A stretch of DNA of 64,000 bases, taken from contig NW_006499824.1 of NCBI RefSeq assembly GCF_000471905.2, positions 2,096,014-2,160,013 on the forward strand. The letters run 5' to 3'. This DNA is from Amborella trichopoda. Taxonomy: Eukaryota; Streptophyta; Magnoliopsida; Amborellales; Amborellaceae. Below are positions 35,086 through 46,365 of this stretch, in pieces; the first letter of the stretch is position 1, and the number at the start of each line of letters is the position of its first letter. The position numbers and the translations under genes are program-made. A model generated the notes under the pieces. The model worked only from the letters and a program-made list of their open reading frames with translations. It did not search any database and was not told where the DNA came from.

Positions 35086-37066
35086 ACTACATTATGGGTT
35101 AATCGCCTCAACTTTACTATTTTTGGGTTTCGGGGCTGGATGTGAATATTTATTTTGAATCACCATATGCATAATTTTACCAAGGAAAAGGCGTAAAATA
35201 TAATTGCATTTAGGAAAAATTTAGGTGTGAATTTATTAATTTAAACTCAGTTAACTATCTACTCTTTCTATCTATGTGGTATTGTATTTCTTTCTTTCTA
35301 TGTATATCTTTCTACATAGTACATACCAAGCAAGAGTTACATTGACAGGTAATGATTAACATTAAAAAAGTTCACCACTTACGAAACAGATATTGGGAAG
35401 AAACATAAAGTGCAATTTTTCCAAAACACATAAAAGGTTTGATGTTAATTTATTCATTTCTATCATGTTGAGAACATAGAAAAAGAAATGGGTTGATACC
35501 TTTGATGATATTAATTGAGTTAACATTCGACCTTCCATTCCCACAGTTAACCGGTCAAAAAAAAAAAAAAGGAAAAAAAAGAGAAGAAAAAAAAAAAACT
35601 CAAAAGTTTCTCTTTACCGCCATAATCATTGCTTTGTTTTTAATAAGAGTATGGGTCTTGATAGAGTAAAATGATGGACATGATTCTTGTAGCCGACCCC
35701 AAATAATTAAAATAAAGCTTGGATAATGATGATGATGAATTTTAGTGAATTTTAGGAGATCACTTTGGTGAATTTTAGGGGGAGTTTAAAGCTCAGTTTG
35801 GGTGTATGCAGTGCACTAGAGATATTATTCTTTCATACGAACAAGGTTTCTAATAGCGATCCACGCGAGCAAGTTGCAGGTCTAATCTCGGTCAGGCAAA
35901 GCAATATATCAGGACTAAATCCATTTAGGGTCCATCCAAACAGATCCTAAACCAGTGACGTAATAAATAAGAACCACACATTAGTCTTGGGAGTCCATGA
36001 TCCTCTCTTGCCAAGAGAGAGAACATTCCCTCATCTTAATTTGAATCAAGTTGCTACATTTTGAGTGGTTCCACGTGGTTCCATAACAGCCGTTAGATTG
36101 TGTTTGCCAATAAGAAAACAAATTGTCACTTATCATGTCTATTAGGTCAGAGAATATAGGGAATATAATGTGACTTCTTATTTCTTACATTAAAAGAAAA
36201 GGACTTGTTAATTTCTATGATGAGTTAGGAGTTGGTAAACCACCCTGACATCCACCATCCACTCCCCATCATGGACTGTGGTGATCAAGAGGGTCTGATA
36301 TCTGTGACATCTACTTTCAATGTACGACTATTTTCCTATAATTTTCTTCCAAAACTGGATCTTATGAGAAAAGGATCGGCTTGAATCTTAGGTTGAAGTT
36401 CCAATCATGATTCAAAATTTGACCTTCTTAGGGAATACCCTGATTTGGATTGAACGAGAAAGCTGACAAATTTTTTTTCTTGATATATAAATAGTGGGAA
36501 TAGAGGGTAGGATGCCATGTTGAGGCAACCGTCCCTCGACCACCCGTGCCCAACTTCCATTCCTAAGGAGGCATGCAATTTCAGGGCAAAAGAAGTCTTG
36601 GAATTGCCAGAGTCTTCGGTTTTTTTTTTTTAGTTATGGAAAAATTATGTACTGATCGGGAAAACAAAGTGGTACTCTAGCATAAGTTGTGATAAATTTA
36701 TGCATTGACTGAGTAAAAAATGTGGTATTTGGTTTGTATTTTAGGGCACGTTACATTGAGGGTCTACTTTTCTAAGTTTTTCCTTCTTTCCATGTTAGAC
36801 CCAAACACCAGTTTAAAACCCACTTTTGAACTACAAAAAATATATATAAAAAACATTGAAATTTCAACTTTCGAACCGAGGAGAGTATGTATTTGGTTGG
36901 TCTAAAAGTCCAACTTTTAAACAATTCAAAGAAAAAAAAAAAAACGACATATTTGGGCAATTCTAAAGTTGGATTCAAATAATGCAAACATATTAGTTTT
37001 TTTTTTGTATTTTGGCCAGTTCAGAGCTTGGACTATTGTATCACCAAAATACTTTTTTTTTTTTTT
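35086..37066. other. Intergenic; short RTE LINE 3' tail at about 35655-35735
   Basis: At 35655-35735 (+) GATTCTTGTAGCCGACCCCA + AATAATTAAAATAAAGCTT ends in a short GATGATGAT tail, the RTE 3' end signature, so this is a heavily truncated copy. AATTTTAG.GAATTTTAGG words are doubled next to it. Otherwise no gene or element is recognised. Confidence 0.5.
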
Positions 37067-37459
37067 GGGAAAAGTTTATATAAGGTTGCAACCTTAAAAT
37101 GTAGAATCACAGATGCATTTCGAAAATCTATCGAAAATGTTGTTTTAATGTTGAAAAAACACTCTAATTGATCATCTCAACATCGAGATGTATGAATATG
37201 AAAAAAAAAGTTTTTGAGTCCCGAAAATAATGCATCTTGCAATACATTATCTAGACCATCTATTTTTAAGATTTTCATATATTTACAGATCTACTTAATT
37301 TTAACTATTTTTGGAATTTAAAATTTTTTAATTGGGTATGAAAATAGATTTTAAGATAATACTAAGAATTTTTTACAACAAAATTAAATGTTATGATAAA
37401 CTTTTAAGGTGAGCCTTAATTAGATTGTTTAAGGTTACAACCTTATAGAAACCGCACCC
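37067..37459. mobile_element. Mutator-like MITE, family 1
   Basis: Left GGGAAAAGTTTATATAAGG + TTGCAACCTT, right inverse of GGGTGCGGTTTCTATAAGG. The palindrome AAGGTTGCAACCTT sits just inside both ends (one change on the right). Flanks are T runs, so the TSD is uninformative. Non-coding. Confidence 0.85.
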
Positions 37460-37486
37460 TTCTTTTTTTGGGAATTCCGAAAATAA

Positions 37487-37645
37487 TACTTTCAAATTGG
37501 GGAAAAGAAGAGAGTAGAAAAAAAAAGTATGAAAAAAAATTAAGAGAGTAGGACTCTAACACTCAAAATATTGGCGAAAATAAGAGAGTAGAAGAAAAAA
37601 GTACGAAAAAAAATTAAGAGAGTAGGACTTTAACACTCAAAATAG
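37487..37645. repeat. 77-bp tandem duplication
   Basis: The unit with GAGAGTAGAA...AAAATTAAGAGAGTAGGACT and TAACACTCAAAATA occurs twice with few changes. Confidence 0.85.
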
Positions 37646-38061
37646 GTATCATGCAATACTATTACATCTTTTTACCTATAAATACGTAAAAAAAAAAAAT
37701 TAAAAAAATTAAGCCTCTTCTGACTCAGAATCGCCCAAGCCGAACAAAAGATCCAAATTGGACCTCCATGTACAAAAGATAAATGATCTCTTTGTAGACA
37801 ATCATTATTTAAAACGTTTTAACTAATACCAAACATAAATAAAACAAGAAAAGAGTTTTAACTAGGACTAAGAAAGACTCCAGTTAAGCTAATGAAATTA
37901 CGAAAGATTGCATAGTAATAGGAGGAGTTGGTGGATTAAATCTCTAAAAGGGAGAAGATGCTTCTTTAATGGGTAGCTGAGATCCCATCCCTCAGATATT
38001 TCACCTAAATAACACTTTCGCCTTATGGTGCCCATAATTCCCGACACTCTCTTTTATGTGT

Positions 38062-38433
38062 GGGTGTGGTTTCTATAAGGTTGCTTATATCCAAATTTTG
38101 TTATAAGATGTAATTTTGGTGTAAAAAATCTTTGGGATTATCTCGTAATCTATTTTCATATCTAATTATAAAATTTTAAACTCGAAAAATAGTTAAAATC
38201 AAGTAGATCTATGAACATATGAAAATCTTAAAACTTGATGATCTAGATAATGAGTTGCAAGATGCACTATTTTTGGGACTCAATTTTTTTTTGTTTTTTC
38301 ATATTCATACATCTTGATATTGAGATGATCATTTAGAGAGTTTTTCAACGTAAAAATAACTTTTTCCGATGGATTTTTTATGTGCATCTTTAATTCTACA
38401 TTTTAGCATTGCAATCTTATATAAACTTTTTCC
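38062..38433. mobile_element. Mutator-like MITE, family 1 (reverse orientation)
   Basis: Starts GGGTGTGGTTTCTATAAGG, ends TCTTATATAAACTTTTTCC. Flanking 9-mers TTTATGTGT (38053-38061) and TTTATGTAT (38434-38442) differ at one base. Confidence 0.85.
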
Positions 38434-40888
38434 TTTATGTATTAAGCTTTTTGATACGGTTTCAATGAGTTTTTGGACTCATATGTAGAAAATAGATTCT
38501 TATCTTAATTTTTATAGAATACAATTCCTAACATGGTGATCATTAATGTGTAAAAATAAATAATTTTTAAAAACTGAAAATAATATTTTTTTAAGGAACT
38601 ATTTACTCTATTGATTTTACTTTTTCTTTGGAATGACCATCATTTACATCCATCTTTGGATGGACGGTTTATGCCTAGGAGGACACAAATGTAAAAATGC
38701 GTCCCCCGACGCATTTGACACTTTCAATAGAGAACGTAGCACCGGTAAGTCCATTTTCAAATTTTCAACCTAACAATATTGCGCCTGAGGCCAAAGCATA
38801 TCCCGGCCCTATTAGGAGGATATTCTTCGTTTTTTTAATTTAAAAAGTTAACTAGTTTTACAGTTAAATTATTCTTGTCTAGGCCAAATTCAAGATAAAT
38901 ATTTAAAAGAATAAAATAATGGTGATTATTAAATTAATTATCACATGATAAAGTGGTAATTATAACCGCCGCACCATCCTGCCAACCGTCCAGCTCCAAT
39001 GTACTCCCCTCGCCCCACATTCAACCCCCGCAAAAACAAAAAAAAAAAAAAAAAAAAAGGGAAAAGAAAAAGAAAAAGAAAAAGAAAGAAAGAGAGAGAA
39101 AGAAAGAAAGAAGAAAAAAAAGAAAGGAAAGAAAAGAAGAAGAAGGACTCTATGTTATTTTTGGTAACTTACAATTTTTTCCACATATAATGTGAACAAT
39201 TTAATTATAACCGAATATGTTCGTATACAACTTAGCAAAAGACAAGGTCGGCATGTGTCTTCAATACTTTGATGACATCTTATTATATGAGTCATTAGTA
39301 GATTAATAAAGATTTTTGCTGACAAGATAAGATTAACAATTTCTTGACAACTTGTTAAGTCCAATTAGCTTCTTTAAAGAGATGAAGGCAGAAGTTACAA
39401 TTAGATCTCAACTCTTATAGACCATTAATGTGAGAACTACAAACACATATGATACTTTATAACAGGAGGTAACCTTTCAAGGACAAAATTGTAAGAACAA
39501 AAAAATATGCAAGATGAACATATAGGTGAATTTCGTTCACCAAAGGTACACTCAATATGCCTATCATCATATAACTCGGGATATAGGAATTGATATGGAA
39601 CCTTAAGTCCCTCATCTCATATGAGGATAGACCTTCATTTTGCTTTTGTTTTTTACATGGAATAAAATGCGAGACATCATAGATAAATTAAGAGTTCACA
39701 CCCTTGTTAAATGTAACATATAGAAATGTGGAGGGTGCGAAAAAGAGCCCATTGAACTTTTGTACAAGGAGGTGAAATTACCCGTTAGTTGTCCGATGTA
39801 AAATTTGACAGTTAAAGATGTGTCACAAAGTTAAAAAAATCTTTTTTAGGACTTCAAGCTGAGGGACTCATGATGAACTTTTTATATATACATATAGATC
39901 TCATTGTGGTATGGATCTCACTACTGTATGCCCAATAGGCTGACATAATAGTATATGCCCACGACCCATATTTAATCTCGGTAGATTAGATGGCCACAAA
40001 CGTTTCTCTTTTCCTTTGTTTAGTTTTTCAAAATTTTTTTTTGCTGAAATGTGAGTCATCCTTACATCAAAGGGGCACCCAACAAAAAATGATGATAATA
40101 ATTCAAATAAAAAATTGATCAAAATAACTGAAAATTCCTTTTTCCAGGGGAATTTTACTTATTTTTATTTTATTTTTTATTTTTATTAGGTTAGCCTTAT
40201 TTTGATGTATAGACACCTCAAATTTTTATATAAAAAATTTAGTAAATAAAAAAAATACATATGTGGGCACACATGTGCAACTCAAAGTTGTTACATCCCA
40301 AAATTTTTGGGTCCCAAGAACACAACTAAATGTTTATTATCCTAGTGAATGGATTATATAAATTGTTTTGGCATTTTACAAGGCTACACCACATGACAAA
40401 TATGAGACCACTTGAAGCCTGCTTTTCCCAACAACCTTATTGACTTAAATGAAGACTACTCATAAAAACATTTGGAACCTCTCTTTTTCAGGGAACCACA
40501 ATTGTTGCTCGTCATGCTAGAGAGAGGTGAGCTTTTTACATAGAGAAACACTATACTAGTGCCTCATTTTAGAGAAAAATGATATTCTTATGGATAGAAA
40601 CACTATAATTGTGCTTTTGGGAGGATGCCTTATTATTATTATTATTATTATTGTAAATAAGCAGTTCTCATAAAGATTTTGGGTGGTTTATTATTTTATT
40701 GCAGGAAAGTCTCAAATTCTCTCAAAAATCTTTTCTCGGATAGTGATTTAGAGGTGAAATAGAAATGATAAACATTTGTTTAGCAAGTGATAAACATTCA
40801 ATGATGACCGTAAGTTCTAAATTGCTACTAGAATGTCAATAGATAACCACATAAGTAAAATCAAAATTGCATTCACCATTTTGAAAAA
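38434..40888. repeat. Intergenic with polypurine tract; family-2 scrap
   Basis: A strand-asymmetric A/G tract of about 110 bp lies at 39036-39147; frames through it encode only Lys/Glu/Arg runs. A partial family-2 MITE is at about 39740-39900. (ATT)n is at about 40631-40653. No gene is recognised. Confidence 0.65.
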
Positions 40889-41274
40889 GGGCAAAAGTTT
40901 ATATAAGGTGTCAACCTTACATTGAGCAAGGTGCACTTCAAAAACCCACTAGACAAGGTTATTTTTAAGGAAAACCCTAAAATCGATCATCTCGACCTCG
41001 AGATTCATAGACAAAATAAAAAGGGGTTTTCTAGACCTAAAAATACTTGATCTTCTAACACATTATCTAGGTCGTCCATTTTCAAGATTTTCAAGTATTT
41101 ATGGATATGCTTGGTCATCACCATTTATGGAACTTGAAATTTCATAATTGTGGGCAACAATAGATTTTCATATCATCGCAAGGCTTTACGGCACTGAAAC
41201 TACATTTTCAGCATAGTTTTGAGGTGCAACTTACTTTAATAGTATAAGTTTGACACCTTAGGCAAACCTCACCC
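40889..41274. mobile_element. Mutator-like MITE, family 1, divergent ends
   Basis: Left GGGCAAAAGTTTATATAAGG + TGTCAACCTTAC, right TTTGACACCTTAGGCAAACC + TCACCC. The subterminal palindrome is altered to AAGGTGTCAACCTT/GACACCTT. Flanks TTTGAAAAA and TTAAACAAA match weakly. Confidence 0.7.
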
Positions 41275-41344
41275 TTAAACAAAGACGGCCAAAATAGGAA
41301 CTTTTCCACTTTAGGTATATTTGTTTTTTCTCATGAATTTGACC

Positions 41345-41700
41345 GCATATATTATGCTCCAACGGGAGCATAATGTGCATCTATTCCCTCGTTGAAAACA
41401 CATCTTTAAGAGGATTTTACATTCTAAGATTTTGGGAACCATATAAGAATTACTTGGTGATTATCTGTAAAAGAAATAATTTGAATTTTGAGTCTTGTGA
41501 CAATCATACCTAGACCTTAAAAAATTGATAGTTTCTATTCAATCTTAATGAATGAGTTTTTTTTTTTTTGAGTACATCGAGAGTTTATTTTGGAAATTTC
41601 TTTTGTTGAGATTATTCTATGGGTTGTTAAATTACATTTCTAAAATTTGAGATCTAAAAAGCATCCCTAGCATATATTTTTACTCGAGGGAGTATGTAAG
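41345..41700. mobile_element. MITE family 8 with palindromic GCTCC..GGAGC ends
   Basis: The left end TATTATGCTCCAACGGGAGC + ATAA is itself palindromic; the right end is TTTTTACTCGAGGGAGTATG. The core words (GAATTA...GATTATT, TTGAGATTA.TCTATGGGTT) are shared with 52826-53165. Partial copies or ends occur at 4460, 4750, 49560, 49965 and 51376. Confidence 0.6.
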
Positions 41701-42089
41701 AAGGCTTTTACTAGACCGTGATCGTGAGCACGTGTTTAAGGTGGAGAATAATATTATTATTTTTTAAATAATGGCTTTAATTGTCAGACCTATGTGTATC
41801 GTATATGAGCCATCTTTATGTGGATTCCCATAAGCTTGGTATTCATGGACTCTATCTCATCAAGGAAAATATGATCCTGACTACAAATAAAATTGGACCA
41901 TGTATGAATTTAGATGGTCCCCTGTGTTGAATAGAAAGAAACACAAACCTAATTATTCTCATCCCCATAGTAGTATTCCTTAAGGATTGCAATGTTGAAA
42001 CCACTCACTCTAAAATTTGGCATTTTTGCATTTTTGTTTGGCTTGATGGAGGGTGGAGATCAACCTTTATTATATGCCTTTGCATGAGA

Positions 42090-42170
42090 GAGAGATGAAA
42101 ATATAGCTGTAGAGAGAGAAACAAAATAGAGAGAGAATTGAAAATATAGCTGTAGAGAGAGAAACCCTTG
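42090..42170. repeat. Short duplication of GAAAATATAGCTGTAGAGAG
   Basis: The segment occurs at about 42097-42123 and 42140-42166, each ending in GAGAGAAAC. Confidence 0.8.
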
Positions 42171-42527
42171 TTTAATGGATCTAAACCAAAAGTCAGAAGC
42201 AACGGCAACCTCGTATTAAAATTTTAATCTTTATCCTCTCTTCGTATCTATTGTCTTGCACGAATATGCGAGAATATTCGTTGGCACAAAGAATGGACGG
42301 CCCAGACGTAGTTAACAACATTTCCTTTTCATGTGAGCTGTCCATTACATGTGATAAAATTAACGAGATTCGAATCATTAAATGAGCTTAAGCTCATGGT
42401 ATGAAACTTTCGGCAGATACCGAAATCCACCAAAACAAAATTCCTCCTAGCCAAATTTAGTTAGGTCCAAGAAATTTTATCAAAAATTCTCCCCATTTTG
42501 CTCCAACATTTATTTATGAAAAAGTAA

Positions 42528-42726
42528 ACAACAAGGCCATTTAAGTTTGGTATATGAAGGTTACATCGAATCTGAAATATTGGATTTGAGTAGGTGTAGG
42601 CTCAAATTTTTTAAAAAAATAAATTGAACTTAGTGATACACACAAACCATCAGATTTCAGATCGGATTGTATTAATAATTGTGACTTTTTTGTACTAAAG
42701 TTAAATGATCCCATACAATCTCAAAA
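42528..42726. mobile_element. Family-2 MITE, decayed
   Basis: Right part TTGTGACTTTTTTGTACTAA + AGTTAAATGATCCCATACAA and left part AACAAGGCCATTTAAGTTTG are recognisably family 2. The ends are worn. Confidence 0.55.
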
Positions 42727-42732
42727 ATTATA

Positions 42733-43153
42733 GGGAAACTTCCTCTATATTATTGGGGAACTCATGTAAGTCACCTATTTTTAGATTTGAATGAACAACT
42801 GAGATAAATTTGGGTATAATATTTCAATTGAGCCGTTGACCGTTTAATCTCAATCTAATGGCTCAAAATGTTTTATTTTAAATTTTTTTTAACAAATCAT
42901 AATAACATGAAATTTGGTGTGTACCATCCTTTAATAGGGATATACCTAAAAAAATATGAAAAAAAGAATTCTGACTAAATAAAATTACCAGACTATCCAT
43001 AACCCCTATGAGATAATGTCGCGCCCTAAATTTGGTGTCAATATGGAAAATATTAAAAATAAAATAGTATCCAAGGTTGACAATATGATTGAAGCCATCT
43101 CACGTACCTAATCAAATCGGACAGCTGGAAAAGAGTAGTACATATAATTTCCC
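42733..43153. mobile_element. Candidate MITE (GGGAAA ends)
   Basis: Left GGGAAACTTCCTCTATATTA, right inverse of GGGAAATTATATGTACTACT. The centre resembles family 3 in word content (CCGTTTAATCTCAATCTAATGG, ATACCTAAAAAAATATG). No convincing target duplication. Confidence 0.4.
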
Positions 43154-43284
43154 TGTATATAGAAAGATCAGTCAAAACTATGCTTTTACTGAAAAAGGTT
43201 CCCCAAAATTAAATGCTCTCCATAGAGAATATATCTTCCTTTGTGGTAAGTAGGAGTATGATTGGCGACAGCTTATCACCCCGC

Positions 43285-43425
43285 ATGGCCGTGTAGGAAA
43301 ACCCAGGCCCAGGCCCAGGCCCAGGCTTGGCTAGGCGCCATGATAGCATGGCATGTTTTTCTCTTGGTATTTTTAGTTTTTAAAAGGCCACTTAGCCAAC
43401 GGCCCTAGTTCGGTCAAGATTGGTT
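43285..43425. repeat. GGCCCA-rich patch with (CCCAGG)n
   Basis: CCCAGG is repeated four times at 43301-43325; the surrounding sequence resembles 9124-9302 and 27545-27765. Confidence 0.6.
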
Positions 43426-43447
43426 TGCCCTGTTGCCAACCTTACAT

Positions 43448-43792
43448 AGGGGTGGCCATGGACCCGGACTCAACCCGAGACTCGAGGGGAAGACTCAATC
43501 CGAGTCTAGGTATAGTAAAAAAATTGCATTTGGAGGGTCGGGTTCGGGTCCAAATCTTGGATCCGAACACTATCCGGGGCTGGGTTTGAGTACAGTGATA
43601 TTTTTCGGATCTCAATTTATGAAATATATTTAAATATAGTTAAATAAAAAAAATTTCTAATTTTTAAGTCGGGTCCATGTCCGAGTTTGGTAAATTCGAG
43701 TCTAGGTCCCATAACAGTTTTTTTAGGTTTGGGTCCTGGTCCGGGTCCAGGTCCAATCAGATCCGAACCCAACCCGATCGTTTGCCACCCCT
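43448..43792. mobile_element. hAT-like MITE, AGGGGTGGC ends
   Basis: Left AGGGGTGGCCATGGACCCGG, right TCGTTTGCCACCCCT. Flanking 8-mers CCTTACAT (43440-43447) and ACTTACAC (43793-43800) match at 6 of 8. The GGGTCC-rich interior resembles 28699-29238. Confidence 0.7.
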
Positions 43793-43869
43793 ACTTACAC
43801 AAGTGTATTTTTAGGACCTCAAATTTATGATGTTTTCAACCTAGAAACCAACCTAAGTAAATGTATTAT

Positions 43870-44329
43870 GGAAAAGTTTATATGTTCCCCCTACAACATA
43901 GAAGTTCTATCATCCCCCTTATCTAACCGTCCATTTTTTAATGGAGGGCTAAGATTGTCCTAATCACAATGTTACGTCTCTACACTGTTTTATTTTTAAT
44001 TTTTTTCTATAAACTGTTTGACACCAAATTTTGCATGTCCATTCCTCCATTAAACTCGCACTAACGAAAAATATAAAAAAAATATTTTCAATAGAATAAA
44101 ATGACCAAAATACCCCTAAAAATTTACAAGGGGTATTTTTACTTATTATTTTTTATTCNNNNNNNNNNNNNNNNNNNNAATTACAAAAAAATTATAATTA
44201 AAAACTAAAAATAAAATACTTTGAGATGTCAAATCTATTATCAATCGGTGAGTAGCTCTCTTGATAAAATATGAACGGTTGGTTGATAGGGGGAAGCTAG
44301 AACTCTTATGTTGTATAGGGAACTTTTCC
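43870..44329. mobile_element. Mutator-like MITE, family 3, perfect 9-bp TSD, contains the N gap
   Basis: ATGTATTAT flanks both sides (43861-43869, 44330-44338). Left GGAAAAGTTTATATGTTCCC..., right inverse of GGAAAAGTTCCCTATACAAC. Twenty Ns at 44159-44178 mark an assembly gap of unknown true size. Other copies: 51580-52093 and 55503-55958. Confidence 0.88.
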
Positions 44330-44638
44330 ATGTATTATCCATGTGCCTGGAAGACTATCTTAAAATTGAGAAATGACTATCCAAAAGTAAGATCGAGCCA
44401 AGCCTATTTTATTCTTGAATGATCAATTCAAATACTTTCCTTTTTCAAAAACTTATTATGTAATTCTAAAGATTCAAAATTTTAGACTTAAAGTATCCTC
44501 CTATGCAGCTGTTTTGGAGCAAGTGTGGAGCACGTTATAGGCGCCAGCTTTAGCATTTATTATAGAAATTCTGTTAAACGGACCATTAGAGAAGCCACTT
44601 TCATTCCAAAATTTCGATCGACTTAAAAAGAAAAAAAA

Positions 44639-45371
44639 GGGAATTTTTTTTGAAAAAAAAAAAAACCTAAAACGACACTTTTTATGCAACTTACCCCGAA
44701 TCTAATTTTTTCTCACTTTTTTCCCCAAAATATACTTTTTATAAAAAAAAATCCAACCAAAATAAACAATAAAAAATTGCTTAAACTACCCTCCCTTACT
44801 TTTACCTTACCCACGCCTCTCACCTCTATCTCACCAAAACAGGGGGTTCCAGTACTGTGTAAGTGCAGTCCGCAATAGTGCTCCAGCATTGTGTAAATTT
44901 CGGTCCAATAGTAAGGCTTCGACACTATGTAAAGTGCGGTCTGGCAGTAGCGATCTGGCACTGTGTAAAGTGTGGTCCGACAGTAGGGCTCCAACACTAT
45001 ATGAAATCCGGTCTGGCAGTAGCGCTTAAGTACTGTGTAAAGTGTTGTCCGACAATTGAAAAGGGCAGTCCGGCAGTTGCAAACGGCGGTCGGGCAGATG
45101 CAAAGGGCGGTCCGGCACTTGTGCGCTCCGGCAATGTGATGGTAAACTTTGTCCATGTGCTATTGGGTCCAAAAGTCAATGTCAAATTTATCCAAAATGA
45201 TTCTTATGTACGGGAAGGGCATTTTAGTTTAAAAAAATGAACGTTTTCCCTTTGGGGGTATTTGCATAGAAAGTTTGTTTTGGGGAAAAAACTGAGAGAA
45301 AAAATTAGGTTGGGGTAAGTTGCATAGAAAGTGTGGTCTTGAGGTATTTTTTTTTTTTTTGTAATTTTTCC
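44639..45371. mobile_element. Mutator-like MITE with long TIRs and an internal GC-rich tandem repeat
   Basis: Inverted ends of about 100 bp: left around ACACTTTTTATGCAACTTAC (44675-44694) with TAATTTTTTCTCACTTTTTT; right inverse ACACTTTCTATGCAACTTAC (45314-45333). In between, about 44860-45110, a 30-60-bp unit with CTGTGTAAAGTG.GGTCCG.CAGTA repeats and is far more GC-rich than its surroundings. Open frames on both strands across it (147 and 125 codons) follow from the repeat and match no protein I know. A/T-run flanks hide the target duplication. Confidence 0.75.
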
Positions 45372-45530
45372 AAAAAAGAAAATACGAAATGGGTCAATTT
45401 TGGTCAGAAACTACATGGAAGATCAGTCAACCACATGTTTTTAATTTTTTTTTTTTCAAAATTACCCCGCTGTCCCATGATGCATCCTCTGACCGCTTTT
45501 TAATTTTTTTAAAAAACATATTTTGAAATA

Positions 45531-45817
45531 GGGTTGTGCCCCAAGTTTTAGGGAGTGCCCAGTCAATTCAAGGAGGGATCCGAGATTCCTATCCTCGAAC
45601 AATCCATTTCTTCATTACTAAATGAGAGTATGAGCGGTCTAAGGATGGGAACCTCGGAGCCCTCCAGAACTGAGTTTTGTTCATTAGCTCACTCAATTTA
45701 GGGAGTGGTCCAGGGTCTTATCTTTAGACCTCCCATTTCTTCACTCTTAAGTAAAGGCCGTGTGAGGATGGCATCCTAAGACAATTGAGTAATGTCCTAA
45801 AACTTGGGGTACAACCC
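45531..45817. mobile_element. MITE with near-perfect 22-bp TIR
   Basis: The ends read GGGTTGTGCCCCAAGTTTTA... and the inverse of GGGTTGTACCCCAAGTTTTA..., differing at one of 22 bases. Weaker pairing continues outward (AAAACATATTTTGAAATA with AAAACGTTTTTCGAATTA), so the element may reach about 45512-45838. The interior has GCGGTCTAAGGATGGGA-type words shared with 30160-30440. Confidence 0.75.
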
Positions 45818-45839
45818 TAATTCGAAAAACGTTTTGAGT

Positions 45840-46130
45840 AAAAAATAAATAGGGGTTGGACAATAGCATCTTTGGACAAAAAAAAAACAATTTAAAAAAA
45901 TAAAAAAATTGAGGATTAACCGACCCTCCTCATAATTTTTGTCCAAAATTAGCTCATTTAGTATATCCGTACCATAATTTTCGCCCAAAATCAGCTCAAT
46001 TTGTATTTCCGTATGTATATTACTCTTCAAAGTTCAAATAAATACTTGCATGTTCACTAGATAAACTTGGGCAAAGTTCCATAAAACAGCGTAAAAATAT
46101 CGGCGAAATTTCGTCGCTAGTGATAGTGAA
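45840..46130. other. Intergenic, nothing recognised
   Basis: AT-rich DNA upstream of the right PAP promoter. An AATTTTNGNCCAAAATNAGCTCA word is doubled near 45936-45994. Confidence 0.4.
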
Positions 46131-46164
46131 AGGACAGACTTTAGCAGCATGGGTTGCGGGATTA

Positions 46165-46365
46165 AGCGTACACGTGTCATCTCTTCATTCACTGGATTCT
46201 TGGAGCCGACCAATTTCTTCACGCTTCAAAATTCCTTAGAAAACAATTTTCTTCTTATCAATCTCTTTGTATGTTTTTTTTTTTCTTTTTCATTTGAATT
46301 CTTCTATAAATTAGTACGCAAGTTTATAACCAGGCAACAGAGAGATTAAATGAAAGAAAGCAAGA
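46165..46365 (+). promoter_or_regulatory. Right PAP promoter: G-box and TATA box
   Basis: ACACGTGTC (CACGTG core) is at 46170-46178. TATAAA at 46305-46310 stands 56 bp before the ATG, implying a short leader of about 25-30 nt. A P1BS-like word GAATATAC (consensus GNATATNC, bound by PHR1-type phosphate regulators) is at 46704-46711 in intron 1; an 8-bp degenerate match can arise by chance. Confidence 0.55.

Noticed and set aside
38953-39195. 80-codon Lys/Glu-rich frame
   Set aside because: It is a polypurine tract read as protein and has no other gene features.
44713-45240. 147- and 125-codon open frames on opposite strands
   Set aside because: Both come from the same tandem repeat inside an inverted-repeat element and match no protein family known to me.
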